DNA of 34,395 nucleotides from Variibacter sp. (GTDB lineage Bacteria; Pseudomonadota; Alphaproteobacteria; Rhizobiales; Xanthobacteraceae), in the NCBI GenBank assembly GCA_019689555.1, contig JADGHE010000037.1, positions 1-34,395 of the forward strand. The letters run 5' to 3'. Below the pieces are notes generated by a model. It did not search any database and was not told the DNA's origin. It saw only the letters and a program-made list of their open reading frames with translations. How positions within the stretch are numbered: position 1 is the stretch's first letter; each line of letters opens with the position of its first letter. Shown here piece after piece: positions 6,990 through 15,312 of this stretch. The position numbers and the translations under genes were made by a program.

Positions 6990-8219
6990 ATGCCGAAGCC
7001 GCTCGCCGGAATCCGCGTGATCGAGCTTGCCAACTTCATTGCCGGGCCGCTGTGCGGAACCCTGCTGGCCGACATGGGCGCAGACGTCATCAAGGTCGAA
7101 CCGCCGAAGGGCGACTTCGGCCGGGCCATGCCGCCGATCCGCAACGACGAGAGCATCAGCTTCGTCGCCTTGAACCGCAACAAGCGCAGCCTGGTCCTGG
7201 ACCTCAAGCGACCCGAGGCGCGCGAGGTGCTGATGAAGCTTGCCGCGCGCTCCGACGTCTTCCTCGAAGCCTACCGGCCGGGCGCGCTCGACAAGCTCGG
7301 CCTCGGCGCGGACGCCGTGCGCGCGGTCAACCCCCGCATCGTCTACACCTCCGTTTCCGGCTTCGGGAAAACCGGTCCCTACCGCCGGCGCGCCGGCGTC
7401 AACCTGATCGTCGAGGCCTTCTCGGGCGCGCTGTCGGTCACCGGCGAGCCCGGCAAGATGCCGACGCGCCCCGGCATCCAGACGGCCGACGTTTTCGGCG
7501 CGATGTTCGCGACCTACGCCACTCTGGCGAGCCTCATCGGCGCGATCCGCCACAACGAGGGGCGCGAGGCCGACGTGTCGCTCGTCGAGGCCTCGATCGC
7601 CGCCGCGGCCTGGGAGGCGGCGGAATATCTCGTCAGCGGCAAGATCCCCCAGCCGCTCGGCAATCGGCACCGCCTCAATGCCCCCTATCAGCTTTTCGAG
7701 ACGCGCGACGGGCGCTACCTCGCCATCGGCACGTCGAACGACCCGATGTTCGCCAAGCTCATGCAGGTGCTCGGCCTCGAGGAGCACATCGGCGACCCGC
7801 GCTTCGCCACCTATGCGAGCCGCAAGGCCAACGAGGAGCCCCTGCTCGCGCTCGTCGAGCCGGCGGTGCGCAAGCGCGACTCGCAGGAGCTCGAGGCGGC
7901 GCTGATCGAGGCCGGAATTCCCTGCGCGCGCGTCAACAATTTCAAGGAGGTCTTCGAAGACCCGCACATGCAGGCGCGTCAGATCCTTACGGAGATGGAT
8001 CATCCCCGCCTCGGCAAGCTGCGCGCCGTGCGCAACCCGATCCTGCTCGACCACGACGGCCCCGACATGGCACGCCCGAGCCCGATGCTCGGAGAGCATT
8101 CGGAGGAGATTCTGCGCGAGCTCGGCTATTCGCCCGAACAGATCGAAACCTTCGTGGCGGAGGGCATAACGCGGCGCGCGGAGGCTGCGCCGCCGCCAGC
8201 GCAGGTCCCCGCCCTGTAG
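6990..8219 (+). CDS. Family III CoA-transferase (CaiB/BaiF)
   Basis: Predicted formyl-CoA transferase-like enzyme, 409 residues, moving CoA between an acyl-CoA donor and a carboxylic acid. The N-terminus has the family signature GIRVIELANFIAGPLCGTLLADMGADVIKVE (seen at 7-37). The catalytic Asp that forms the aspartyl-CoA anhydride is Asp167 in TADVFG. The family-typical SVSGFGKTGPY follows Pro115. The SD AGAGGAG is well placed. The C-terminal 20 residues are an Ala/Pro-rich tail. It follows the second TctC gene in the same direction, consistent with an uptake-then-activation pair. It ends 4 nt from the convergent DUF35 gene. Family certain; donor and acceptor unknown. Confidence 0.95.
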   Translation: MPKPLAGIRVIELANFIAGPLCGTLLADMGADVIKVEPPKGDFGRAMPPIRNDESISFVALNRNKRSLVLDLKRPEAREVLMKLAARSDVFLEAYRPGALDKLGLGADAVRAVNPRIVYTSVSGFGKTGPYRRRAGVNLIVEAFSGALSVTGEPGKMPTRPGIQTADVFGAMFATYATLASLIGAIRHNEGREADVSLVEASIAAAAWEAAEYLVSGKIPQPLGNRHRLNAPYQLFETRDGRYLAIGTSNDPMFAKLMQVLGLEEHIGDPRFATYASRKANEEPLLALVEPAVRKRDSQELEAALIEAGIPCARVNNFKEVFEDPHMQARQILTEMDHPRLGKLRAVRNPILLDHDGPDMARPSPMLGEHSEEILRELGYSPEQIETFVAEGITRRAEAAPPPAQVPAL

Positions 8220-8223
8220 GGCG

Positions 8224-8574
8224 CTACGGCGGCGGCTCCGCCGGCGGCGACTCCGTCGGGGGCGGGCTCCCCTTGGCGACGCCGAAGGGCGCGCCCGCCT
8301 CCTCGTACAGGTCGATCACCGTGCCGGGGCCCGAGTCGTCCCGCAGGCCGACGGTGATGTGCAGCCCGTCCTTCGTCCGCACATTGGCGATCACGCGCGG
8401 CTTCCAGTCGGCCTGCCCGATCATGTGCCGGATGGTGGAGGTCTCCTCCACCACGCCCTCCTCGACGCGCTCGGGCGCAAAGGCGGCGCCGTGGCAGCGC
8501 GGGCACAGCAGCCGCTCGGGAAACAGCACCGCGCCGCACCCCATGCAGCGCCAGACGGTGAAGCCGCGCGTCAT
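8224..8574 (-). CDS. DUF35 zinc-ribbon/OB-fold protein
   Basis: Small acyl-CoA-associated protein of the DUF35 (ChsH2-like/OB-fold) family, 116 residues. A rubredoxin-like zinc ribbon is visible at Cys10-x2-Cys13 and Cys24-x2-Cys27, followed by an OB-fold-like beta region (about 40-98) and a Pro-rich tail (PPPTESPPAEPPP). Its ATG overlaps the stop of the thiolase-fold gene by 4 nt (ATGA), a strong sign that the two proteins work as a complex. DUF35 proteins are established partners of thiolase-fold enzymes, including the Ltp2-type retro-aldolases of steroid side-chain breakdown. It most likely supports acyl-CoA binding or folding of its partner. Confidence 0.92.
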   Translation of the reverse strand: MTRGFTVWRCMGCGAVLFPERLLCPRCHGAAFAPERVEEGVVEETSTIRHMIGQADWKPRVIANVRTKDGLHITVGLRDDSGPGTVIDLYEEAGAPFGVAKGSPPPTESPPAEPPP

Positions 8575-9719
8575 TCCATCCGCTCCAGCACCGCCGCCGC
8601 GGCGGTTCCGCCGTAGCGATACATCGTCATTCCATATCCCGTGGCGACCGCGAGCCGCGCATTCGGCACCTGGCGCGCGCCGGCGCGGTGCTGGAGCTGC
8701 AGCACCGCCTCCGAAATGTGGTTCAGGCCCCCCGCCGGACCGCCCGGCTGGCCGGCCGACATCATGCCGCCGTGGGTGTTCACCGGAAAGCGGCGCTCGC
8801 CGATCTCGCGCTGCGCGAAGCGCTTAAGGTCGCCGTCCGGGATGAGGCCGAGATCGTTGAGCTGCGCCAGCACCATGGCGGGATAGTCGTCGTAGATGCA
8901 GGCGAGGTCGATGTCCCCGGGGCGCACGCCGGCCTCCCGCCACAGCTCGTCGGCGAACGTGCTGATGCCGGTTTGGAGCCCGTCCCCGGCCTGATGGTCG
9001 TAGTTGAAGCTGTGGCGGATCGCCCGCACCCGCACCGGCGCGCGCCCGCGCGGACACCGGTCGGGATGCGCCAGAATGATCGCCTGGGCGCCGGCCACGA
9101 CGGGCACGCAGTCGTAGCGGTTCAGCGGGTCGGCCACCAGGGGCGCGCCGAGATACTCCTCCATCGTCAGTGGCGCGCGATAGACCGCGTTGGGATTGCC
9201 CGCCGCCCAGGCACGCTGCGCGATCGCCATGCGGCCGTAGTCGGCCTTTTCGAGGCCGTATTTCTTCATCTGCCGCGCGGTGACCAGGGCATAGACGCCG
9301 TTCGGCCCGCCGTGGCCGAGCGGGGCGAGATGGTCGCGCGTGGCGATGTTGTAGCTCGCCGCGATCTTGCCGTAACCCGCAAGCCCGGTCGCATCCCCCG
9401 CCGTCACCAGGACGACGGAGGCCGCGCCCGTTTCGATGCCGCGCAAGGCATGGCCGAGCATGTTCATTGCCGAGGAGCCGCCGTTCGTGTCCTGCAGCAG
9501 CCACTTGAGCGACAGCCCGAGCTTCCAGGCGAGGTCGACCGCCGTATCGGGCGCGAGCGAGAACGAGGCGACGGCCATCCCGTCGATGTCGCGCGCGTCG
9601 ATCTCCGCGTCCCTCAGCGCGGCGACGACCGCGTCGCGAATGAAGGTGTGCGCGCTCTGTCCGGATTCCGGACGGCGCGTATACCGGGACTGGCCGACGC
9701 CGATGATGGCGGCGCGCAT
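8571..9719 (-). CDS. Thiolase-fold (SCP-x/Ltp-like) protein lacking thiolase catalytic residues
   Basis: Thiolase-superfamily protein of 382 residues, of the lipid-transfer-protein (SCP-x thiolase) branch. The N-terminus AAIIGVGQSRY and the blocks YDCVPVVAGAQA (202-213), FPVNTHGGMMSAGQ (311-324) and ATGYGMTMYRYGG mark the family. The usual nucleophilic Cys is missing: the region reads DTNGGSSAMNM at 77-87. The thiolase GHP histidine is also absent (GQPGG at 323-327). This is the pattern of Ltp2-type enzymes, which work as retro-aldolases on beta-hydroxy-acyl-CoA rather than as thiolases. It precedes and overlaps a DUF35 partner. An SD (GAGGGG) supports the ATG at 9719. Fold secure; aldolase role is inference. 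Confidence 0.9.
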   Translation of the reverse strand: MRAAIIGVGQSRYTRRPESGQSAHTFIRDAVVAALRDAEIDARDIDGMAVASFSLAPDTAVDLAWKLGLSLKWLLQDTNGGSSAMNMLGHALRGIETGAASVVLVTAGDATGLAGYGKIAASYNIATRDHLAPLGHGGPNGVYALVTARQMKKYGLEKADYGRMAIAQRAWAAGNPNAVYRAPLTMEEYLGAPLVADPLNRYDCVPVVAGAQAIILAHPDRCPRGRAPVRVRAIRHSFNYDHQAGDGLQTGISTFADELWREAGVRPGDIDLACIYDDYPAMVLAQLNDLGLIPDGDLKRFAQREIGERRFPVNTHGGMMSAGQPGGPAGGLNHISEAVLQLQHRAGARQVPNARLAVATGYGMTMYRYGGTAAAAVLERME

Positions 9720-9899
9720 GCGAAAAACCCCTCGGAATGGCGGTGCGGTGGCTGGCGCGGCTCGGCTTCTACGCCGGAATTTCTAGCGGCAACGCATTGA
9801 GACGAAAAGCGCCCGGTGATAGCGTGCGCCCGCTTCACGACAACTCCAGCACGACGGCGCGATCGCGCCTTTGCTCGCGCCTGATGGAAACGATCGACC

Positions 9900-11642
9900 A
9901 TGGAACAGATGAAAAGCGAAGTACGGGACGGAATGCGGATCGACTGGGACGTCCCGATCAAGATGGACGACGGAATCGTCCTTCGCGCCGACGTCTTCCG
10001 CCCGCTCGCCGAAGGACGCTACCCCGTCATCTTGAGCTACGGCCCCTACGCCAAGGGCCTCTCGTTCCAGGAGGGCTACAAGGCCAACTGGGCGCGCCTC
10101 GTCAAAGCCGCGCCCGAGGTGCTGGAAGGCTCGAGCAACAAGTACCAGAACTGGGAGCTGGTCGACCCCGAGAAGTGGGTGCCGGACGGCTATGTCTGCG
10201 TGCGCGTGGACTCGCGCGGCGCCGGCCGCTCGCCGGGCGTTCTCGATCCCTGGTCCCCGCGCGAGACGCGCGACCTCTATGAATGCATCGAGTGGGCCGG
10301 CACGCAGCCCTGGTCGAACGGCAAGGTCGGCGTCAACGGCATCTCCTACTACGCGATGAACCAGTGGCACGTGGGCGCCCTCAATCCGCCCCACCTCGCC
10401 GCCCTGTGCATCTGGGAAGGGGCCGCGGACTATTATCGCGACGTCAGCCGCCACGGCGGCATCCTCTGCGACTTCATCAGCACCTGGTACCACCGCCAGG
10501 TCGTGAGCGTGCAGCACGGCAAGGGCGAGCGCGGACCGAAGAGCGTCGTCACCGGCGAGCCGGTCGCGGGGCCCGAGACGCTCTCGGAAGAGGAACTGGC
10601 GAAGAACCGCGAGGACATCGCGGCCGAGATCGCGCGCCGGCCCTTCGTCGACGATTATTATCGCGCGCGCACGGCCGAGGTGGAGAAGATCCAGGTGCCC
10701 CTGCTCTCGGCCGCCAACTGGGGCGGACAGGGGCTGCACCCGCGCGGCAATTTCGAGGCCTGGGCCCGCGCCGGCTCGAAGCAGAAGTGGCTCGAAGTGC
10801 ACGGTGACACCCACTTCACCCACTTCTACTCGAAGTACGGCGACGCGCTGCAGCGCCGCTTCTTCGGCTATTTCCTCAAGGGCGAGGACACAGGCTGGGA
10901 CAAGCAGCCGCCCGTCTTGCTCAACATCCGCCGCCCCGGCGAGAAGTTCGAGCTGCGCGCCGAGAACGAGTGGCCCCTCGCGCGCACCCAGTGGACCAAG
11001 TACTACCTGCATCCGGGCGACCGCTCGCTCGCGACCGCCACGTCGGGGGAGACCGCGACGATCACCTACGAGACGACCGGGGACGGCGTCACCTTCCTCA
11101 CCGCGCCGATGACGGCCGATCTCGAGATCACCGGCCCGGTCGCGGCGAAGCTCTGGCTGTCCTCCGACACCACGGACGCCGACGTCTTCCTCGCCCTGCG
11201 GGTCTTCGATCCCGCCGGCAAGGAGGTGGTGTTCATCGGCTCGAACGACCCGCGCACGCCCGTGGGCCTCGGCTGGCTGCGCGCCTCGCACCGCAAGCTC
11301 GATCCCGCCCGCTCCCTGCCCTATCGCCCGTGGCACACCCACGACGAGAAGCAGCCGCTCACGCCCGGCGTTCCGGTCGAGCTTGACATCGAGATCTGGC
11401 CGACCTGCATCGTGGTGCCGCCGGGCTATCGCGTCGGGCTCACGGTGCGCGGCAAGGACTACGAATATGACGGGACGGATGCGGGGATCCCCAACGCGCC
11501 CTACCCGATGAAGGGCGTCGGGCCGTTCACGCACACCAACCCGCAGGATCGTCCGCCGGACATCTTCGGCGGCAAGAACACGCTGCACTTCGGGCCGGAC
11601 AAGATGCCCTACCTGCTGCTGCCGATCATTCCGCCGAAGTAG
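9900..11642 (+). CDS. CocE/NonD-family serine hydrolase
   Basis: Predicted alpha/beta-hydrolase of the CocE/X-Pro dipeptidyl-peptidase S15 family, 580 residues, acting on an ester or amide. The oxyanion region DGYVCVRVDSRGAGRSPG (96-113) and the nucleophile elbow GISYYAMNQW with Ser149 are clear; the likely catalytic His305 lies in HGDTHFTHF. The C-terminal X-Pro jelly-roll domain begins near 340. The position that usually holds the catalytic Asp (Trp-Tyr-Asp in CocE) reads NWGGQGLHPRGN at 273-284, so the acid residue must be supplied differently. No signal peptide. The SD is weak; an ATG nine bases further on is an alternative start. It is divergent from the thiolase-fold gene and followed by an oxidoreductase gene in the same direction. 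Confidence 0.9.
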   Translation: MEQMKSEVRDGMRIDWDVPIKMDDGIVLRADVFRPLAEGRYPVILSYGPYAKGLSFQEGYKANWARLVKAAPEVLEGSSNKYQNWELVDPEKWVPDGYVCVRVDSRGAGRSPGVLDPWSPRETRDLYECIEWAGTQPWSNGKVGVNGISYYAMNQWHVGALNPPHLAALCIWEGAADYYRDVSRHGGILCDFISTWYHRQVVSVQHGKGERGPKSVVTGEPVAGPETLSEEELAKNREDIAAEIARRPFVDDYYRARTAEVEKIQVPLLSAANWGGQGLHPRGNFEAWARAGSKQKWLEVHGDTHFTHFYSKYGDALQRRFFGYFLKGEDTGWDKQPPVLLNIRRPGEKFELRAENEWPLARTQWTKYYLHPGDRSLATATSGETATITYETTGDGVTFLTAPMTADLEITGPVAAKLWLSSDTTDADVFLALRVFDPAGKEVVFIGSNDPRTPVGLGWLRASHRKLDPARSLPYRPWHTHDEKQPLTPGVPVELDIEIWPTCIVVPPGYRVGLTVRGKDYEYDGTDAGIPNAPYPMKGVGPFTHTNPQDRPPDIFGGKNTLHFGPDKMPYLLLPIIPPK

Positions 11643-11775
11643 GCGCCGGTTCGGCCAGCAAGCGCATCCGCTTCGGCCTCGCGCCATTTGCGCGCCCGAG
11701 GGGGGCGGCCGCAAAACGCCGCTCTCTCCCGCGCCGGGACGGCGCGGGGCCGAAGGCTTTTCGGGGGGAAACGGC

Positions 11776-12789
11776 ATGATCAGGGCGGCCGTGATCGGCC
11801 TTGGACGCTGGGGCCGCGCGCTGGTGAACGCCGTGCACGGCAAGAGCGACGAGATCCGCTTCGTCGCCGCGCATACGCGCACGCCCGCCGCGGCCGAGGC
11901 GTTCTGCCGCGCAAGAAACCTGCCGCTGCTCGGCAGCTACGAGGACATCCTCGCCGACCGGACGATCGACGCCGTCGTGCTCGCCACGCCGCACAGCCAG
12001 CACGCCCAGCAGGTGCTGCAGGCGGCTGCCGCCGGCAAGCACGTCTTCGTCGAAAAGCCCCTCACCCTCGACCGCGCGAGCGCGCGCGCCGTGGTGCGGG
12101 CGGCCGAGAAGGCCGGCGTGACGCTCGCTGTCGGGTTCTGCCGCCGCTTCCACCCCTCGATCGCCGAGACGCGCCGACGCCTGCGCGACGGCCGGCTCGG
12201 CAGGCTGATCTCCCTGGTCGGGCAGCAGACGTCCGGCACCGGACCGTTCCTGCCGAGCGACAACTGGCGCTCCGACCCCGAGGAATCGCCGGCCGGGGCG
12301 ATGACGGCCGTCGGCGTGCACCTGCTCGATCACATGATCGAGTTCGCGGGCCGCGTGCGCGACGTCCACTGCCTCGTGCTGCGCGCCGGCGACGGGCCGA
12401 ACGACGACACGACGAACGTCACGCTCCGGTTCGAGAACGGCGTCGTGGCGTCGATCTTTTGTTCCGTCTCGACGGCGCCCAACTTCAGCTTCACGGTGTA
12501 CGGAACGAAGGGGTTGGCGGAGATCTCGCACACCTCGCTGCAGACCTTCCGCTTCGTGCCCGTTCCCGACAGCCCGCCCGAAGGGCCCGTGACCGCCCCG
12601 CCGGCCGAAGTGATCGAGAGTCCCGGGTTCAACATGCTGGGGGCCGAGCTTTCGGCCTTCGCCCGTAGCATCCGCGAGGACGCGCCCTATCCCGTGGACC
12701 TCGAAGAGGTGCTGCACGGGATGGCGGTGTTCGACGCGATCGTGGAGTCGGGCCGGACCGGCCGGATCACGCCGGTCCCGCCAGTCTAG
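11776..12789 (+). CDS. Gfo/Idh/MocA-family oxidoreductase
   Basis: Predicted NAD(P)-dependent dehydrogenase, 337 residues. The Rossmann motif GLGRWG (Gly8, Gly10, Gly13) is at the N-terminus and the EKPL motif with catalytic Lys94 is in HVFVEKPLTLD. The C-terminal alpha/beta domain covers about 125-330 with MTAVGVHLLDHMIEFAG as the conserved substrate-side helix. GGGGGGAAA serves as SD. Members oxidise or reduce sugars, inositols and related compounds, or biliverdin; the substrate cannot be told here. It follows the hydrolase gene with a 133-nt gap, so it may share its transcript. It ends 4 nt from the convergent third TctC gene. Cytoplasmic. Confidence 0.93.
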   Translation: MIRAAVIGLGRWGRALVNAVHGKSDEIRFVAAHTRTPAAAEAFCRARNLPLLGSYEDILADRTIDAVVLATPHSQHAQQVLQAAAAGKHVFVEKPLTLDRASARAVVRAAEKAGVTLAVGFCRRFHPSIAETRRRLRDGRLGRLISLVGQQTSGTGPFLPSDNWRSDPEESPAGAMTAVGVHLLDHMIEFAGRVRDVHCLVLRAGDGPNDDTTNVTLRFENGVVASIFCSVSTAPNFSFTVYGTKGLAEISHTSLQTFRFVPVPDSPPEGPVTAPPAEVIESPGFNMLGAELSAFARSIREDAPYPVDLEEVLHGMAVFDAIVESGRTGRITPVPPV

Positions 12790-12793
12790 CGCC

Positions 12794-13765
12794 TCAGTCG
12801 ATCTTCGCGCCGGACGCCTGCACGATCGGCGCCCACTTCTTGTCCTGCTCGAGCAGAAACTCCCGCGTTTCCTGCAGCGAGGCGGGGAACGGCGTGACCG
12901 CCGTGACGGCGAGCCTCTCGGCCGTTTCGGGCCGCTTGGCGATCGCGACGAAGGCGGCGTTGAGCCTCGCGACGATCGGCTCCGGCAGCCCCTTGGGGCC
13001 GACGATGCCGAAGAAGCTCACGAGGTCGAATCCGGGCACGCCCGACTCCGCGAGCGTCGGCAGCTCGGGATCGGTCGGCCAGCGGAAGGTGCTCGCCACG
13101 CCGAGGCACTTGAGCTTGCCGGAGCGGTGGAACTGGATCGCGGCGGCGTCGAAGCCGTAGTCGATCTGGCCGGCGAGCAGGTCGTTGTAGAGCTGCGCCG
13201 AGCCCGTATAGGGCACGTGCACCACGTCGATCTTGGCGAGGTGCTTGAGCAGCTCGCCGGAGATGTGGTTCGGCGAGCCGTTGCCGGTCGATCCGTAGGT
13301 GAGCTTGCCCGGATTCTGGCGCGCGAGCTCGATCAGCTCCTTCACCGAGGCCACGTTCAGCCCCGGTTTGACGCAGAGGAACATGGGCCCGCGCACCATC
13401 ATCGCCACATGCGTGAAATCGGCCACCGGATCGAACGGCAGCTTCTTGAACAGCCAACGGTTCACCGCGTGGGAGGCGAAGTTCGCGACATAGAGCGTGT
13501 ATCCGTCCGGCGCCGCGCGCGCGACGTATTCCGCGCCGATGTTGGTCGCCGCGCCGGGCTTGTTCTCGACGAACACCTGCTGGCCGAGGATCTCGGTCAG
13601 GCCCTGTGCGAAGATGCGCGTCGTGATGTCGGTCGCCCCGCCCGGCGGATAGGGCACCACGATCTTGATCGGCTTCGCCGGATACGGCGTCTGCGCCGGC
13701 GCGGGAACGGCCGTGCCTAGCAGCGCGGCAAAGACCGCGAGCGGCGCCAAAAGCCCTTTCGACAT
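12794..13765 (-). CDS. Bug/TctC-family periplasmic binding protein (third of three)
   Basis: Predicted periplasmic solute receptor, 323 residues. The short signal peptide (1-24) ends in PAPA. The mature part has TPYPAKPIKIVVPYPPGGATD (ligand loop, Asp46), VENKPGAATNIGAEYVA, APDGYTLY, and YGSTGNGSPNHISGELL, all typical of the family. The SD is GGGGAGGA. It lies downstream of the flavin monooxygenase gene on the same strand with a 138-nt gap and no evident terminator, so both may be controlled by the divergent TetR regulator. This would make it the receptor for the monooxygenase substrate, which is inference. No partner permease genes are present. Confidence 0.94.
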   Translation of the reverse strand: MSKGLLAPLAVFAALLGTAVPAPAQTPYPAKPIKIVVPYPPGGATDITTRIFAQGLTEILGQQVFVENKPGAATNIGAEYVARAAPDGYTLYVANFASHAVNRWLFKKLPFDPVADFTHVAMMVRGPMFLCVKPGLNVASVKELIELARQNPGKLTYGSTGNGSPNHISGELLKHLAKIDVVHVPYTGSAQLYNDLLAGQIDYGFDAAAIQFHRSGKLKCLGVASTFRWPTDPELPTLAESGVPGFDLVSFFGIVGPKGLPEPIVARLNAAFVAIAKRPETAERLAVTAVTPFPASLQETREFLLEQDKKWAPIVQASGAKID

Positions 13766-13903
13766 TGGCTCCTCCCCTCTGATGAGCGGCCGCGAGCCCT
13801 CCCGGCCGCTCGTTTGGACGCCGCTCGCCGACGGGCCCGCGGCCGCCTGGCTGCGGCGTCGCGGTTGCCCAGGGCGATGCGCCCGCGCCCGCGGTCCGCG
13901 CCT

Positions 13904-15196
13904 TCACGCCGCGTTGCGCATCGTCCGGTCGATCACCTCGTCGAGCGCCGGCTTGATGTGCTTCATGAACAGATCGAGCGTCTCGATCACGTCCTCTTTC
14001 GGCATCTGCGCGTAGTGGAAGATGAGGCAGATGTGCTCGGCCGGAAACTGCTTCCACTGCTCGACGAGCTGCTGGCGCACGGACTCGACGGTGCCGACGA
14101 CATAGAGCCCGGAGCCGATGATCGACCCGTAGAGGTCGCTGAGGTCCATTTTGCGCCGGCCCATGGCGGCGTAGAAGTTCTTGAAGATGTCCGAGTCCCA
14201 GCGCATCACGCGCTCGCGCGCATCCTCCTCGGTCTTGCCGATCTGCATCCACCGCACGAGGCACTGGTTCTGCCCCGGCCGCCAGCCGTAGCCGGCGTTC
14301 CGCGCGATCTGCAGATAACGCTGGCTCAGCGGCGCCGCCGTGTTGATGTTGGTGAAGTAGACGGGGATGAAGCCGCGCGCCGCGCAGTACTCGATCGTCT
14401 CGGGGCTGCCGCTGCCGGAGACGAACACCGGCGGATGCGGCGTCTGATACGGCGCCGGCACCACGCACACCTCGCGCACATTGCCGTCCTGGTCGACCTC
14501 GCGCGGCGCGCCGAGCCGCCCCGTCACGCCCTGCTTGCCGAGCGGCCAGTCGTCGACGCCGGTCTCGTAAGGGTACGGGATGCTCCAGTTCAGCCCCTTG
14601 TGCGCGAAGCTCTCCTGCGTCCACGCCTTGATGACGATCTCGACGCCCTCCTCGAAGATCGCGCGATTACGCGCGTCGTCGCTAAGGTCGCGCTCCTTGG
14701 TGGTGGATTGCGAGAACCCGACCATCTGCGTCGAGGGATTGTAGACGGCGGCCGACGGCGACTTGGTCGCGCGCGCGCCGAGATGCTGGCCGACCACGTT
14801 CGTCCAGCGCGACTGGTAGCCGCGCGCGAAGCCCACGAAGGTCCGGCCCTTGGCGAGGTGATCGAGGATCGCGGTCTCCTCCGCGACGCGGATCGGGTTC
14901 TGCGTGCTCATTACGTAGCCGAGCTGGCCGACGCGGATGTTCTTGGTGATCGCCGCCCAGTAGGCGTCGAGCACGCCGGGGTTGGGCCCGACCTCGTAGC
15001 CCTCCGACCAGAAGTGATGTTCGATGGTCGCCGCGCCCCACACGCCCATGTCGTCCGCGGCGCGGACGATGTCGTGCCAGCCCACCAGCGTCTTCTGATA
15101 AAGCTCGCGATTGCGGCCGATCGGGCGCAGCGCGGCGCGCTCGGCCTCGTCCTTCGTGGGAAGCACGGGATAGAGCTGAATCAGCGGCTTGAGCAC
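13904..15196 (-). CDS. Luciferase-like flavin-dependent monooxygenase
   Basis: LLM-class flavin-dependent oxidoreductase, 430 residues, expected to use reduced FMN and oxygen. The TIM-barrel family features are ATIEHHFWSEGYEVGPNPGVLD (about 58-79 from the chosen start), VAEETAILDHLAKGR with the FVGFARGY strand after it, and PPVFVSGSGSPETIEYCAARGF for the phosphate-binding region. The start is the GTG at 15196 because AAGGAGGA lies 6 nt upstream; the longer ATG frame to 15262 reads through the operator palindrome. At 430 residues it is longer than typical members (about 330-380), as in alkane or DBT-sulfone-type monooxygenases. It is divergent from a TetR gene and followed by a TctC gene. Substrate unknown. 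Confidence 0.92.
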   Translation of the reverse strand: MLKPLIQLYPVLPTKDEAERAALRPIGRNRELYQKTLVGWHDIVRAADDMGVWGAATIEHHFWSEGYEVGPNPGVLDAYWAAITKNIRVGQLGYVMSTQNPIRVAEETAILDHLAKGRTFVGFARGYQSRWTNVVGQHLGARATKSPSAAVYNPSTQMVGFSQSTTKERDLSDDARNRAIFEEGVEIVIKAWTQESFAHKGLNWSIPYPYETGVDDWPLGKQGVTGRLGAPREVDQDGNVREVCVVPAPYQTPHPPVFVSGSGSPETIEYCAARGFIPVYFTNINTAAPLSQRYLQIARNAGYGWRPGQNQCLVRWMQIGKTEEDARERVMRWDSDIFKNFYAAMGRRKMDLSDLYGSIIGSGLYVVGTVESVRQQLVEQWKQFPAEHICLIFHYAQMPKEDVIETLDLFMKHIKPALDEVIDRTMRNAA

Positions 15197-15229
15197 GGGC
15201 TTTCCTCCTTGGACGTGAGATTCTTCTTG

Positions 15230-15247
15230 TTCAAACGATCGTTTGAA
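15230..15247. promoter_or_regulatory. Probable TetR operator (perfect 18-bp palindrome)
   Basis: TTCAAACGATCGTTTGAA is a perfect 18-bp inverted repeat in the 116-nt gap between the divergent monooxygenase and tetR genes. Its length and position are typical of TetR-family operators. It lies directly downstream of the -10 region of the candidate monooxygenase promoter, where bound repressor would block transcription. A partial copy (GTTCAACGATCC, 15301-15312) abuts the tetR start codon and may serve autoregulation. I noticed no second full copy elsewhere in the window. Confidence 0.8.
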
Positions 15248-15249
15248 TT

Positions 15250-15279
15250 TAAAGTGAGCCAAATCGCTGCGCGCGTCAA
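15250..15279 (-). promoter_or_regulatory. Candidate promoter for the monooxygenase gene
   Basis: On the minus strand TTGACG (15274-15279) matches a sigma-70 -35 box. An AT-rich stretch reading CACTTTAAATTC follows after 17 nt and contains ACTTTA at an 18-nt spacing as a weak -10. The palindrome begins immediately downstream. The -10 match is poor, so the exact hexamer is uncertain. Confidence 0.4.
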
Positions 15280-15312
15280 CCCTTTCGCACGCCGTTATCG
15301 GTTCAACGATCC

